From Candidatus Poseidoniaceae archaeon (lineage in GTDB: Archaea > Thermoplasmatota > Poseidoniia > Poseidoniales > Poseidoniaceae), in contig JAKMFY010000101.1 of assembly GCA_022425185.1 (NCBI GenBank), forward strand, positions 1 through 9,413: DNA of 9,413 nt. Direction: 5' to 3'. This document shows, piece by piece, positions 1 through 7,068 of the stretch. How positions within the stretch are numbered: the stretch's first letter is position 1; every line of letters starts with the position of its first letter. The translations under genes and the position numbers were made by a program. The notes beneath the pieces were generated by a model. It was given only the letters and a program-made list of their open reading frames with translations, was not told the DNA's origin and did no database searches.

Positions 1-2
1 GT

Positions 3-884
3 ATATTCATAAATTCCGTCGTTGATGATCTTGAGTTTCATCAGCGTTTGTCGCCTCCTCATGGACTCTTTAAGAAGAGAAATTTTCTTTCACAACTTTC
101 TCATCTCACTCATTTTTTCGGAAGTGGCTCGATTGATTTAGGTAAAAGAGAAATCAATAACGGAGCTCATTCTCTCTTTTCTGTTGGATTAGCCTCCTAT
201 GCTTTGGAAGTATTTCACCAAACAAGATACAAAATTCGTTGGAATGAACCTTCGCCTCGGATTGTTAAATTATCACTCGATGCCAATCGTGAATTGCCTC
301 CTCCTAATTCCGTTGAACAATTTCCATGGTCTGAAATGAGTGTGGAACGTAGTCTTGGGGCCTCAAAACCTGTTTCCAATTTACTAGTCATGAAGGAGGA
401 AGGTCATTTGGAAATCGATGGTGAGCGATACATGATTTTACCAGCCTCCCTTCTGAATCGATTTTTTTCGACATGTTTGCCTCATGTTCCTGATCTGAGT
501 GAAGTTGACTGGATTCAAGGTCCAACAGATTGGTCTAAAACCGACCTTTCGATGATGTCAGTAATAATTTCCTCTGTTGTCGAATTATTTTCCGTTTCAG
601 AACGTGCAGTTTACATCACTGGAAAAGAAAGCTGGGATGCCTATTTACGCACATATCTCTCGGAAGATGGATGGGGTGGTGCAACTGTTCTCGAATATGA
701 TTCCCAATCGTTCAGTGCAACGTTTAGCTTTTCACAGAATTCAATTACTCCTTTTTCAATTGGCCTTGTTGCGGGTATTTGGGAACGTGCACATGGACGT
801 AAATTTAAATTGAATCTTAGGTCGAGTAATGGCTCTATACAAGTAGATATACGTTCATTATTGGAATATAAAAATGAACTATAA
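3..884 (+). CDS. Unknown protein with duplicated V4R-like domain (5'-partial)
   Basis: I do not recognise this protein with confidence. The frame stays open from the first bases of the window, so the gene almost certainly starts further left; a TTG at 48 is only the first possible internal start and has no convincing ribosome binding site. About 293 residues are visible. There is no signal peptide or membrane helix, so it is probably cytosolic. Numbering from the TTG, residues 43-65 and 235-257 align without gaps (shared F-S-x-G-L, a Glu, a His and a Lys, plus conservative V/I, Y/F and I/L changes), which suggests two copies of one domain. The second copy, with a Gly-Trp-Gly turn at 208-210 followed by a G-L-V-A-G helix and a final beta strand, resembles the end of V4R-type small-molecule-binding domains but lacks their cysteines. 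That resemblance is a weak inference. It lies 67 bases upstream of the calcium-repeat gene, and the function is unknown. Confidence 0.75.
   Translation: MFINSVVDDLEFHQRLSPPHGLFKKRNFLSQLSHLTHFFGSGSIDLGKREINNGAHSLFSVGLASYALEVFHQTRYKIRWNEPSPRIVKLSLDANRELPPPNSVEQFPWSEMSVERSLGASKPVSNLLVMKEEGHLEIDGERYMILPASLLNRFFSTCLPHVPDLSEVDWIQGPTDWSKTDLSMMSVIISSVVELFSVSERAVYITGKESWDAYLRTYLSEDGWGGATVLEYDSQSFSATFSFSQNSITPFSIGLVAGIWERAHGRKFKLNLRSSNGSIQVDIRSLLEYKNEL
174..242 (+). repeat. Internal protein repeat, copy 1 (V4R-like C-terminal element)
   Basis: Codes for a 23-residue helix-strand segment containing L-F-S-V-G-L near its start and Y-K-I near its end. It matches the segment coded at 750-818 at 7 of 23 positions without gaps, with several more conservative matches (V/I, R/K, Y/F, I/L). 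Seen by eye only. The DNA is not repeated, so any duplication is old. Confidence 0.4.
750..818 (+). repeat. Internal protein repeat, copy 2 (V4R-like C-terminal element)
   Basis: Second copy of the 23-residue element, containing P-F-S-I-G-L near its start and F-K-L near its end. It follows a Gly-Trp-Gly turn and two beta-like stretches, the order expected at the end of a V4R-type domain. The equivalent stretch before copy 1 is less clear. Confidence 0.4.
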
Positions 885-889
885 TTTCA

Positions 890-904
890 ATCGATGTAAT
901 CGAT
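890..904. promoter_or_regulatory. Palindrome ATCGAT-GTA-ATCGAT upstream of the calcium-repeat gene
   Basis: A perfect 6+3+6 inverted repeat lies just after the first gene's stop codon and about 50 bases before the GTG start of the next gene. Because ATCGAT is itself a palindrome, the site is also a direct repeat. It could be an operator for a dimeric regulator, but no second copy was found in an intergenic position here, so function is a guess. Confidence 0.25.
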
Positions 905-951
905 AGTTGTCGAGCAATTAAGGTCAAGGTTCATAACCGAATCGAGGGCTC

Positions 952-3900
952 GTGAAATTAGTCAAGTCGCGGAGGCTATCACCAATGTCACTAAATCACA
1001 ACCAAATGGCGTATGCTGCAATCATTTCAACACTCATTTTCGGAGCCCTTTTCGTAGGGGTCAGCGGATTTTACCAAACTTCTGATGGAATCGGAGAATT
1101 CGATAGTGCAGCAGAAGATAATCTGTTTGGAGACGAAGTATCCTCTGGAGAGGCTACCGACCTTGATGAGGACGGTCTTCCGGACGTTCTCGAATCACAA
1201 TACGGGACTGATCCTGAGGACCCTGACACGGACAAAGATGGCATGAGCGATGGTTGGGAAGTAGAGCACGGATTGAACCCTCTTGACAACGGTGAATCTG
1301 AAACACTAGAAGAAGAGACTGGCTCCACTACAACTGCAGACGATGCTGAAATATCTAATGAAAGCGATTCATGGCCTGATCCAGAACAAGGAAAATACGG
1401 TGACCCAGACCGTGATGGTCTAACAAATGAACAAGAAGCTGAATTGGGGACTGATCCGCAACGTGCTGATACAGATAACGACGGATTAAACGACCGATGG
1501 GAGTCATTGTACGGAATGAATGTATCTTCACCGGATGGAACAATCTATCTTTTCAATCCCCTCTCAGGGAACTGGGATTGTACGCTCTTGAACCTTGCAT
1601 TGGAAGAAACACTCTCATCAATGCTTGAAGAATTTGAAGGGGCTCCCTCATGGGATGAGCTCGAAAACCCATTGGGTAAGCACTCCTGTGATCAGGTTCT
1701 GGATTTCGATGATGACGGCCTCCTAAACTTCCAGGAAGAAGCTTATGGTACAAATCCAGCATCTCCTGATTCTGATGGTGACATGCTACCTGATATTTTA
1801 GAGGTCAACTCTGGGGCAGTTGTACTAAACTTTGAACTTGGCTCAGATTGTGGTGAGCCTGAAAGTACTCCATTCTCTCAACGAACTCCACGCAGCGCCC
1901 CATTTGCCTCTGAAGTAAGTGCTGCATGGTTCTTATCAGACCTCGATGGGGATGGTCTCCTAAACGGACCAAGTGATTGGGATACAGACGGCGATGGTAT
2001 GCCTGATGGGTTTGAGTATTGTTTTTCATTCAAGCAGGACCATCCAACTCAAGATGGAACGAAACAACTCAATCCTTCAAATTCCTCTGATGGATATAAT
2101 GACTGGGACGAGGATGGATTGAACAATCTTGAAGAATACCAAGTTGCCAATAAATTTGGACTCACGAACGGATTGCCATCCTTCACATCTCCTTGGAGCG
2201 AAGACACTGACGGGGACAAAATGCCTGATGGTTGGGAAGCAAATCAGTACAACCGCACGACATTCGAGTACCCATTGAATCCGAGAAACGCAAGCAATGC
2301 TAATGATGATATCGATTTCGATGGATGGGATTCTGACGGAGACGGTGACGTCATGTTTGAGGAATTAGAACTTACGACAACAGTCGTTGAACTCTACGTT
2401 GAGAAGGGAGATTACGTAACGAGCAATACAACCATTGCCCGTGGCCAATTCACTATGGGTGGAGGTAACAAGCAACCAGTATACCTCGTAGCTCCAGTTG
2501 ATGGGTATGTCTACTCAATCAATGTCGCTCCTGGCGACCAAGTTGAATCACGTTTGTTTGTTTGGATGAATCTTGTAGAAGAATCTGAGCGATTTACCAA
2601 TCTGATGGAATATGAAGCACGTCTCGATGATCAAGGAAACATCGTAGGCCGCTCTACAGACCCAACACATGGAGATACTGACCTCGACGGACTCCTCGAT
2701 GGAATCGAAGTCGGAGGTTGGGAAATTCTTGTCGTCAACAGAGGTGTGCAACTCACATGGGTTGTTTCAGATCCCGGATTGCCAGATACAGACGGGGATG
2801 GACTCTCGGATTACATTGAATTTTCCTCTACATGTGACGGACAGGGTTCAAACGCTTCTAATGATGATACAGACAGTGATGGTGAAAGTGATCAACAAGA
2901 AACCAAGCTTGGTTATGTTTTCAACGGAGAGCAATATTTCACATCTGCATGTATGTTCGACACTGATAACGATGGACTCGAAGATGGAGAAGAAGTTATC
3001 GCGGGTGCTGATAACTTCGTAACTCATGCAAACAACTCAGATACAGATGGTGATGGTCTTATTGATGGTAATGAAATCCTCTTCATTCCACGTCCATTCC
3101 AATCAGAAACGAATCCTCTGATCAATGATACCGATGGTGATGGAATGCTTGATGGATGGGAGATGCAAGTGAAATCAACCGAAGATAATACCAACTCACA
3201 TTCCCTTTGGGTTGCTGTCTCAAATTGGGACCGACCTGGTTGTACTGAATCTTCATCAAACAGTTGCCAAATGGGACCTGGTGGATATGTATGGATAAAC
3301 TGGCTCGGTGGGTTTGAACTCCAGAAGAAATATGAAGTCTCTGAGATGAACCTCTCTGGCTTCGACCTCCCCGGAAATACAATGTGTGATGGCTGTAAAG
3401 GTCGTTGGGCTCTCGATCCTTCACTTAATTCTCTCAAAGACGATACCTATGACGTCGACAATGATACCCTTGCTAATGGTGCAGAATCGCCAACGAATTG
3501 GAATACAAACCCAGTTGATGATGATACTGATGGCGATAATTTGCCTGATGGATGGGAAGTACGCTATTCTTATGAAGCGATAAATAACAACCTCGTGGAT
3601 AACGCTACAATCAATGCATATGGGGCACGTGGTGTTATGGACCCATCCATGGCCGACAGTGACCTTGATGGTATCAGTGATGGCGAAGAAGATCCAGATT
3701 CCGATGGATTGAATCGAACTGGATTGATCAAGAAATATTGCCCTGGATATAATGATACAACCAACGCAGAATGCAACATTGATCCAAGTACTCCTGACGG
3801 GATGAAATTCTATAACAATCTTGAGAATTACACAAACTTTGAGGAATTCGAGAATGGAACCAACCCTGTTTCTAACGACACTGATGGTGATGATTGGGAA

Positions 3901-4119
3901 GATGGCCCAGAAGTCTACTACATGGATGATGATGACGATGGAATGGCCACAGGATGGGAATATCACTTTGAGTTTGATCCTTATGATTCTGCTGACAGAC
4001 TTGTGGATAGCGATGGTGATGGTCATACGAACTATTGTGAATTCAAATGGGATACAAATCCAAGAAATCCGATAAGTTTCCCTGGACAAGGAGAACTGTG
4101 CGATCCATTCGAGAGCTAG
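952..4119 (+). CDS. Exported thrombospondin type 3-like calcium-repeat protein with embedded barrel-sandwich domain
   Basis: Large extracellular protein of 1055 residues, probably a calcium-stabilised surface scaffold. Lys/Arg residues at 2-8 precede one hydrophobic helix (about 20-40), either a signal peptide or an N-terminal anchor; no C-terminal anchor is seen. About 22 repeats of the form D-x-D-x-D-G-x-x-D-x-x-E follow, for example near residues 70, 92, 151, 173, 273, 344, 418, 575, 612, 639, 697, 726, 858, 902, 977 and 1019, several ending Asp-Gly-Trp-Glu. This is the calcium-binding pattern of thrombospondin type 3 repeats. Residues about 473-541 break the array and look like a barrel-sandwich hybrid domain. 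All fourteen cysteines lie outside that domain. Start choice is uncertain: GTG at 952 gives a charged N-terminus, whereas ATG at 985 has a better ribosome binding site. The next gene begins 6 bases after the stop. Ligand and partner are unknown. Confidence 0.9.
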   Translation: MKLVKSRRLSPMSLNHNQMAYAAIISTLIFGALFVGVSGFYQTSDGIGEFDSAAEDNLFGDEVSSGEATDLDEDGLPDVLESQYGTDPEDPDTDKDGMSDGWEVEHGLNPLDNGESETLEEETGSTTTADDAEISNESDSWPDPEQGKYGDPDRDGLTNEQEAELGTDPQRADTDNDGLNDRWESLYGMNVSSPDGTIYLFNPLSGNWDCTLLNLALEETLSSMLEEFEGAPSWDELENPLGKHSCDQVLDFDDDGLLNFQEEAYGTNPASPDSDGDMLPDILEVNSGAVVLNFELGSDCGEPESTPFSQRTPRSAPFASEVSAAWFLSDLDGDGLLNGPSDWDTDGDGMPDGFEYCFSFKQDHPTQDGTKQLNPSNSSDGYNDWDEDGLNNLEEYQVANKFGLTNGLPSFTSPWSEDTDGDKMPDGWEANQYNRTTFEYPLNPRNASNANDDIDFDGWDSDGDGDVMFEELELTTTVVELYVEKGDYVTSNTTIARGQFTMGGGNKQPVYLVAPVDGYVYSINVAPGDQVESRLFVWMNLVEESERFTNLMEYEARLDDQGNIVGRSTDPTHGDTDLDGLLDGIEVGGWEILVVNRGVQLTWVVSDPGLPDTDGDGLSDYIEFSSTCDGQGSNASNDDTDSDGESDQQETKLGYVFNGEQYFTSACMFDTDNDGLEDGEEVIAGADNFVTHANNSDTDGDGLIDGNEILFIPRPFQSETNPLINDTDGDGMLDGWEMQVKSTEDNTNSHSLWVAVSNWDRPGCTESSSNSCQMGPGGYVWINWLGGFELQKKYEVSEMNLSGFDLPGNTMCDGCKGRWALDPSLNSLKDDTYDVDNDTLANGAESPTNWNTNPVDDDTDGDNLPDGWEVRYSYEAINNNLVDNATINAYGARGVMDPSMADSDLDGISDGEEDPDSDGLNRTGLIKKYCPGYNDTTNAECNIDPSTPDGMKFYNNLENYTNFEEFENGTNPVSNDTDGDDWEDGPEVYYMDDDDDGMATGWEYHFEFDPYDSADRLVDSDGDGHTNYCEFKWDTNPRNPISFPGQGELCDPFES
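971..975 (+). promoter_or_regulatory. GGAGG ribosome binding site candidate for an ATG start at 985
   Basis: A consensus GGAGG lies 9 bases before the ATG at 985, inside the reading frame opened by the GTG at 952. It argues for initiation at 985, which would drop 11 residues. Against this, those residues carry all the positive charges (K2, K5, R7, R8) expected before the export helix. Confidence 0.4.
1159..2367 (+). repeat. TSP3-like calcium-repeat array, N-terminal block
   Basis: Codes for residues 70-472, holding roughly 11 Asp-rich calcium-binding repeats, often in pairs about 22 residues apart (70/92, 151/173, 251/273). Longer non-repeat inserts separate the pairs, and some carry cysteines (C210, C246, C300). 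The units are diverged at DNA level, so this is a protein repeat rather than a recent DNA duplication. Confidence 0.8.
2368..2574 (+). other. Barrel-sandwich hybrid (biotinyl/lipoyl/HlyD-like) domain insert
   Basis: Codes for residues 473-541, a beta-rich segment with no Asp-rich repeats. It shows the two-half signature of the fold: a first half with V-V-E-L-Y-V-E-K-G-D-Y-V, and a second with A-P-V-D-G-Y-V-Y-S-I-N-V and then A-P-G-D-Q-V. The Ala-Pro-x-x-Gly-x-Val and Gly-Asp-x-Val turns are hallmarks of biotinyl/lipoyl, HlyD-type adaptor and duplicated-hybrid-motif domains. The lysine that carries biotin or lipoate in a Met-Lys-Met or Asp-Lys-Ala context is absent, so it is structural or binding rather than a swinging-arm carrier. 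Confidence 0.65.
2659..4041 (+). repeat. TSP3-like calcium-repeat array, C-terminal block
   Basis: Codes for residues 570-1030, holding roughly 11 repeats of the same Asp-rich pattern, densest between residues 612 and 737. A tryptophan- and cysteine-rich insert at about 740-830 (C764, C772, C812, C815) interrupts the block. The final repeat sits at 1019-1030, after which the chain ends without a membrane anchor. Confidence 0.8.
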
Positions 4120-4125
4120 TGGCTT

Positions 4126-5646
4126 ATGTATAGAGGGAATTCAATTTCTATTGGCCTTGTGAGCATTCTTTCTATGCTCATTATAGCTCCAGTTATTTTG
4201 AATTCCTCGCATGCTGAAACACCAACAGAACTTACATTAGATTTTGATCAAAATGATGGAATTCATTTCATGAATCGTATTAATGTCAGTGGTTCATCAT
4301 CTGTACCTCTGAACTCAATTGAAATTTCATTATGGAATGTAACATCTGAAGGTCAGTATGATCTATTGAATTCCAGTTCTTCTCTTCTAACAGTTACTCC
4401 TTTGGAAAATGAATTTGGAAAAACATACTGGCTGTGGAATCATGAATTCAATCATGAGGATGAAAGTTGTACCTGCCTGGTTCGTATTTCGTTATTGGAG
4501 CAAACTGATTTAGAGTCGTTTGGCCTTACTGTCTATCTTGGTGAATTTAATCACAGACCCGTTTTGATGTTTGGTTCAGCTACTTATCTACTCTCACAAA
4601 TTATGCTTGCTACTGAAGATGTTAGCCTTGAGTACAAACTCCTCTTGCCGCCAAATTTAATTTCATTCGATTCCAATACTAATCAAAATGTGTTAGCAAC
4701 CTTTTCTGTTTGTCCGGCACCATTTGGAATATGTACAGATGATTATTCTCCAGTAACTGTTCTCCATGAATTAGTCAATGGCTATCTTACGGTTACTTTG
4801 GAAACTTCAGTTATTGATTTAACAGATGGTTTGTATCTAGTTGATTTTTATGTCCAAACGATGACACTAAGAGAATCTAATACGCTTTCCCAATATCTAG
4901 CTGTGGATAGAAATCCACCTAATGTAACGTTATCTTCCATCTCAGAACTTTCAGAATCTGAAATCATTACTGTAGATCTCAATGTTGACGACGGCTATGA
5001 AGGTTCATTGTACTCAATAACATGGACCATAATCGAACCTAATGGTGAATTACGCGCCGTATCTTCAACTGAAATTTTAGCTGATAACCGCTTGTCGTTC
5101 AAAGCAGATAAACAAGGCGTATACCAAATATTTGGTCTCGTTCGTGATGTAGGTGGCAACTTCGTAAATGTGCAACACAACATCACCGTCATTAACGTCG
5201 AACCACAACTAGATTTACGATATGATGGATTTAAAATTACGAATAATCAAACAATAACAGTAAAATCCACAGATGATTGGTGCTTTTCTGCAAATCAAAC
5301 AACGGATACCTTGAATGATATTGATTCACTGGAATACAATTGGTTTGTTGATGGAAAGTCGCTACTAAGTGGACGATCATATCTTCTCTCTTCTGATATC
5401 AAATCCGATGACTGGGAAGAAATTACACTCGTCATTACAGACAACAACGGAGCGGGCTCATCAATAACATTCGCTGTGGAGGAACAGGAGCCCGAAAAGA
5501 CATCATCACTGCAATCCATCACGATATGGACTTCGATTTTATTCGTACTTGGGCTATCAATTCTTATCTTAATACGCAAAAAAGTATTTCCACCACAGGA
5601 ATCGGATTTCGTTAAATGGTCTGATGTTAAATCGGATGATGATTAA
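4126..5646 (+). CDS. Type I surface membrane protein with Ig/PKD-like ectodomain
   Basis: Membrane-anchored surface protein of 506 residues with no assigned family. A signal peptide covers residues 1-30, with likely cleavage after Ser-His-Ala. The ectodomain begins with about 230 residues of beta-rich sequence carrying four cysteines (C115, C117, C196, C203). Two Ig/PKD-like beta-sandwich domains follow at about 263-357 and 358-452; the second has N-W-F-V-D-G and a terminal V-I-T-D-N-N-G-A-G typical of PKD-type folds. A transmembrane helix at about 464-483 is followed by Arg-Lys-Lys and a 20-residue tail ending in Asp-Asp-Asp. Seven N-X-S/T sequons (N53, N71, N82, N266, N352, N374, N390) lie in the ectodomain. 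The ATG is 6 bases after the preceding stop with no clear ribosome binding site, consistent with co-transcription and coupled translation. It may anchor or partner the calcium-repeat protein, which is an inference from adjacency. Confidence 0.9.
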   Translation: MYRGNSISIGLVSILSMLIIAPVILNSSHAETPTELTLDFDQNDGIHFMNRINVSGSSSVPLNSIEISLWNVTSEGQYDLLNSSSSLLTVTPLENEFGKTYWLWNHEFNHEDESCTCLVRISLLEQTDLESFGLTVYLGEFNHRPVLMFGSATYLLSQIMLATEDVSLEYKLLLPPNLISFDSNTNQNVLATFSVCPAPFGICTDDYSPVTVLHELVNGYLTVTLETSVIDLTDGLYLVDFYVQTMTLRESNTLSQYLAVDRNPPNVTLSSISELSESEIITVDLNVDDGYEGSLYSITWTIIEPNGELRAVSSTEILADNRLSFKADKQGVYQIFGLVRDVGGNFVNVQHNITVINVEPQLDLRYDGFKITNNQTITVKSTDDWCFSANQTTDTLNDIDSLEYNWFVDGKSLLSGRSYLLSSDIKSDDWEEITLVITDNNGAGSSITFAVEEQEPEKTSSLQSITIWTSILFVLGLSILILIRKKVFPPQESDFVKWSDVKSDDD

Positions 5647-5652
5647 CCATTC

Positions 5653-5661
5653 ATTAAAAAA
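5653..5661 (+). promoter_or_regulatory. Possible archaeal TATA box before pepP
   Basis: ATTAAAAAA lies about 31-39 bases before the pepP ATG, in the 45-base gap after the membrane protein gene. If used, transcription would start close to the start codon, giving the very short leader common in archaea. AT-rich spacers produce such matches by chance, so this is weak. Confidence 0.25.
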
Positions 5662-5691
5662 CTGTGAATTGTAGGAGTAAACGTTGAGTCT

Positions 5692-7059
5692 ATGTTTTCT
5701 GATGCTGTAGAAGGTCTGCCAGCCGAACCTAAGAGTGTCCCTAAATCTGTTTATTTGGAACGTCAACAACGTTTCTTATCCCAGTTAACCACCTCTGACT
5801 TGGTGATTATTACTACGCCCCCAGAAGCTGTTCGGAGTAATGATGTGACATATCCATACAGAACCTCGAGTGATATGCTTTACTTCGTAGGATGGACCGA
5901 TCCTGAATCTGTTCTCATCTTTCAGCATGATGATTCCAAGTGGATTTCACATCTATTCGTTCAACCCAAAGATACACTCAAAGAAATTTGGGAAGGACGA
6001 CGCCCCGGAGCAGAGGGTGCAAAACGTGGATGGTCTGTTGATGAAGCATCCTCCATACATGACTTAGAAGAACATCTTGATACGTTTCTTTCAGACTGTT
6101 CAACTGTTCATATACGAACAGGAATTAGCAGCGGTATTGATTCCATTGTACTCTCCTCAATTGAACGCAGGGATCGTAATCGTCAGCATTTTGGCACTGG
6201 TCCGGTTTCTCTGGAAGATCCAAGTCGTAGGATTGCTGAGATGCGTCTTCGTAAATCACCTGAAGAGATTGAATTAATGCGCTATGCAGCAGACGTCTCG
6301 TCGGTTGCTCATGAATTGGCAATGAAGGCGAGTAAAGATGGTATTTCAGAATACCAACTTCAAGCCATTATTGAGGGATTTTTCGTTTATGGGGGGACAA
6401 GTGGGTGGGCATATCCATCAATTGTTGGCTGCGGTGAAAATGCAACCATCCTCCATTACACTGTCAACGAATCCAAGTGTAAAGGTGACGAGATCATTCT
6501 CATTGATGCTGGTGCTGAATACAAAGGGTATGCAGCAGATATTACTCGTTCTTGGCCAATTGGTGGAACATTTAGTGATGCACAAAAAGAAATTTATCAG
6601 ATTGTTCTTGATGCCCAAGAACAAGCAATAGCAGCTTGTCGTGTTGGTAATCCATACAATCAACCTCATGAAGTCGCCCGTACTGTTCTGGCAGAAGGTC
6701 TTATCAGATTGGGTATCATAAATCAAAGTCTCGAAGAAGCATTAGACTCTCAAACAGGACAACTAAAAAATTGGTATATGCATAATACCGGCCATTGGCT
6801 CGGTCTTGATGTACACGATGTGGGTGTTTACAAACCAGATGGAACACCTCGCCTGCTTGAAGCGGGTATGGTGCTGACGGTCGAACCGGGATTGTATTTC
6901 GGAGCATGGAGACCAGACGTGGAGTGTCCTGAACGATATGCGAACATCGGTATTCGAATAGAAGATGATGTCCTTGTGACTGACGGGGAACCTGACGTAT
7001 TGACCAAGCGTTGCCGAAAAACAATCGCTGATATTGAAGGAATCGTAAGTTCATTGTAA
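5692..7059 (+). CDS. pepP: Xaa-Pro aminopeptidase (peptidase M24B)
   Basis: Cytosolic two-metal enzyme that removes an N-terminal residue preceding proline. At 455 residues it is slightly longer than E. coli PepP (about 440). The N-terminal AMP_N domain (about 18-160) carries the Y-P-Y-R-x-x-S-D turn at 54-61. The C-terminal pita-bread domain (about 185-450) keeps all five metal ligands: D272 in I-D-A-G-A-E, D283 in A-D-I-T-R, H368 in G-H-W-L-G-L-D-V-H-D, E398 in V-E-P-G and E424 in I-R-I-E-D-D. Catalytic-site histidines H255 and H375 are also present. Similarity to the bacterial PepP subfamily, as I recall it, is high through both domains, so the gene looks intact and active. ATG at 5692 is the only sensible start, since a stop lies upstream in frame with no GTG or TTG between; GGAG at 5674-5677 is too far away to act well. 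mqnC begins 9 bases downstream, probably on the same transcript. Confidence 0.96.
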   Translation: MFSDAVEGLPAEPKSVPKSVYLERQQRFLSQLTTSDLVIITTPPEAVRSNDVTYPYRTSSDMLYFVGWTDPESVLIFQHDDSKWISHLFVQPKDTLKEIWEGRRPGAEGAKRGWSVDEASSIHDLEEHLDTFLSDCSTVHIRTGISSGIDSIVLSSIERRDRNRQHFGTGPVSLEDPSRRIAEMRLRKSPEEIELMRYAADVSSVAHELAMKASKDGISEYQLQAIIEGFFVYGGTSGWAYPSIVGCGENATILHYTVNESKCKGDEIILIDAGAEYKGYAADITRSWPIGGTFSDAQKEIYQIVLDAQEQAIAACRVGNPYNQPHEVARTVLAEGLIRLGIINQSLEEALDSQTGQLKNWYMHNTGHWLGLDVHDVGVYKPDGTPRLLEAGMVLTVEPGLYFGAWRPDVECPERYANIGIRIEDDVLVTDGEPDVLTKRCRKTIADIEGIVSSL

Positions 7060-7065
7060 GGTGAG
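7060..7065 (+). promoter_or_regulatory. Ribosome binding site for mqnC
   Basis: GGTGAG begins right after the pepP stop codon and ends 3 bases before the ATG at 7069. The spacing is short but the match is good, and it supports this ATG as the true mqnC start. Confidence 0.45.
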
Positions 7066-7068
7066 CCC

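Noticed and set aside
943..952. CGAG-GG-CTCG hairpin overlapping the GTG start
   Set aside because: A 4-base stem with a 2-base loop is too small to form a stable structure.
952..1071. Archaeal class III (pilin-like) signal sequence
   Set aside because: A charged segment and Ser-Pro precede the hydrophobic helix, but the cleavage motif (Lys/Arg-Gly or Ala just before the helix) is not seen, and the protein is far larger than pilins.
2368..2574. A genuine biotin- or lipoate-carrying domain
   Set aside because: No lysine sits at the hairpin turn between the two halves in a Met-Lys-Met or Asp-Lys-Ala context, and the protein is exported.
3024..3437. Overlapping 100- and 137-codon minus-strand frames
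   Set aside because: Low-complexity Ser/Pro/His-rich translations opposite the Asp-rich repeats, with no domain, no ribosome binding site and no room for a promoter.
1159..4041. Dockerin or EF-hand domains
   Set aside because: Repeats are too many, too closely spaced and lack the flanking helices of EF-hands; no duplicated dockerin pair or cohesin partner is present. The thrombospondin type 3 pattern fits better.
1159..4041. Recent DNA tandem repeats or a CRISPR array
   Set aside because: The periodicity is at protein level; DNA units are diverged, irregularly spaced and lie in one open reading frame.
3421..4089. A 222-codon open frame on the minus strand inside the calcium-repeat gene
   Set aside because: It is extremely rich in isoleucine because the many GAT (Asp) codons of the plus strand read as ATC on the other strand. 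It is a shadow of the repeat array.
5692..7059. Methionine aminopeptidase or short prolidase
   Set aside because: The full AMP_N domain with Y-P-Y-R-x-x-S-D and the H-W-L-G-L-D-V-H-D block identify the PepP subfamily; methionine aminopeptidases lack this N-terminal domain.
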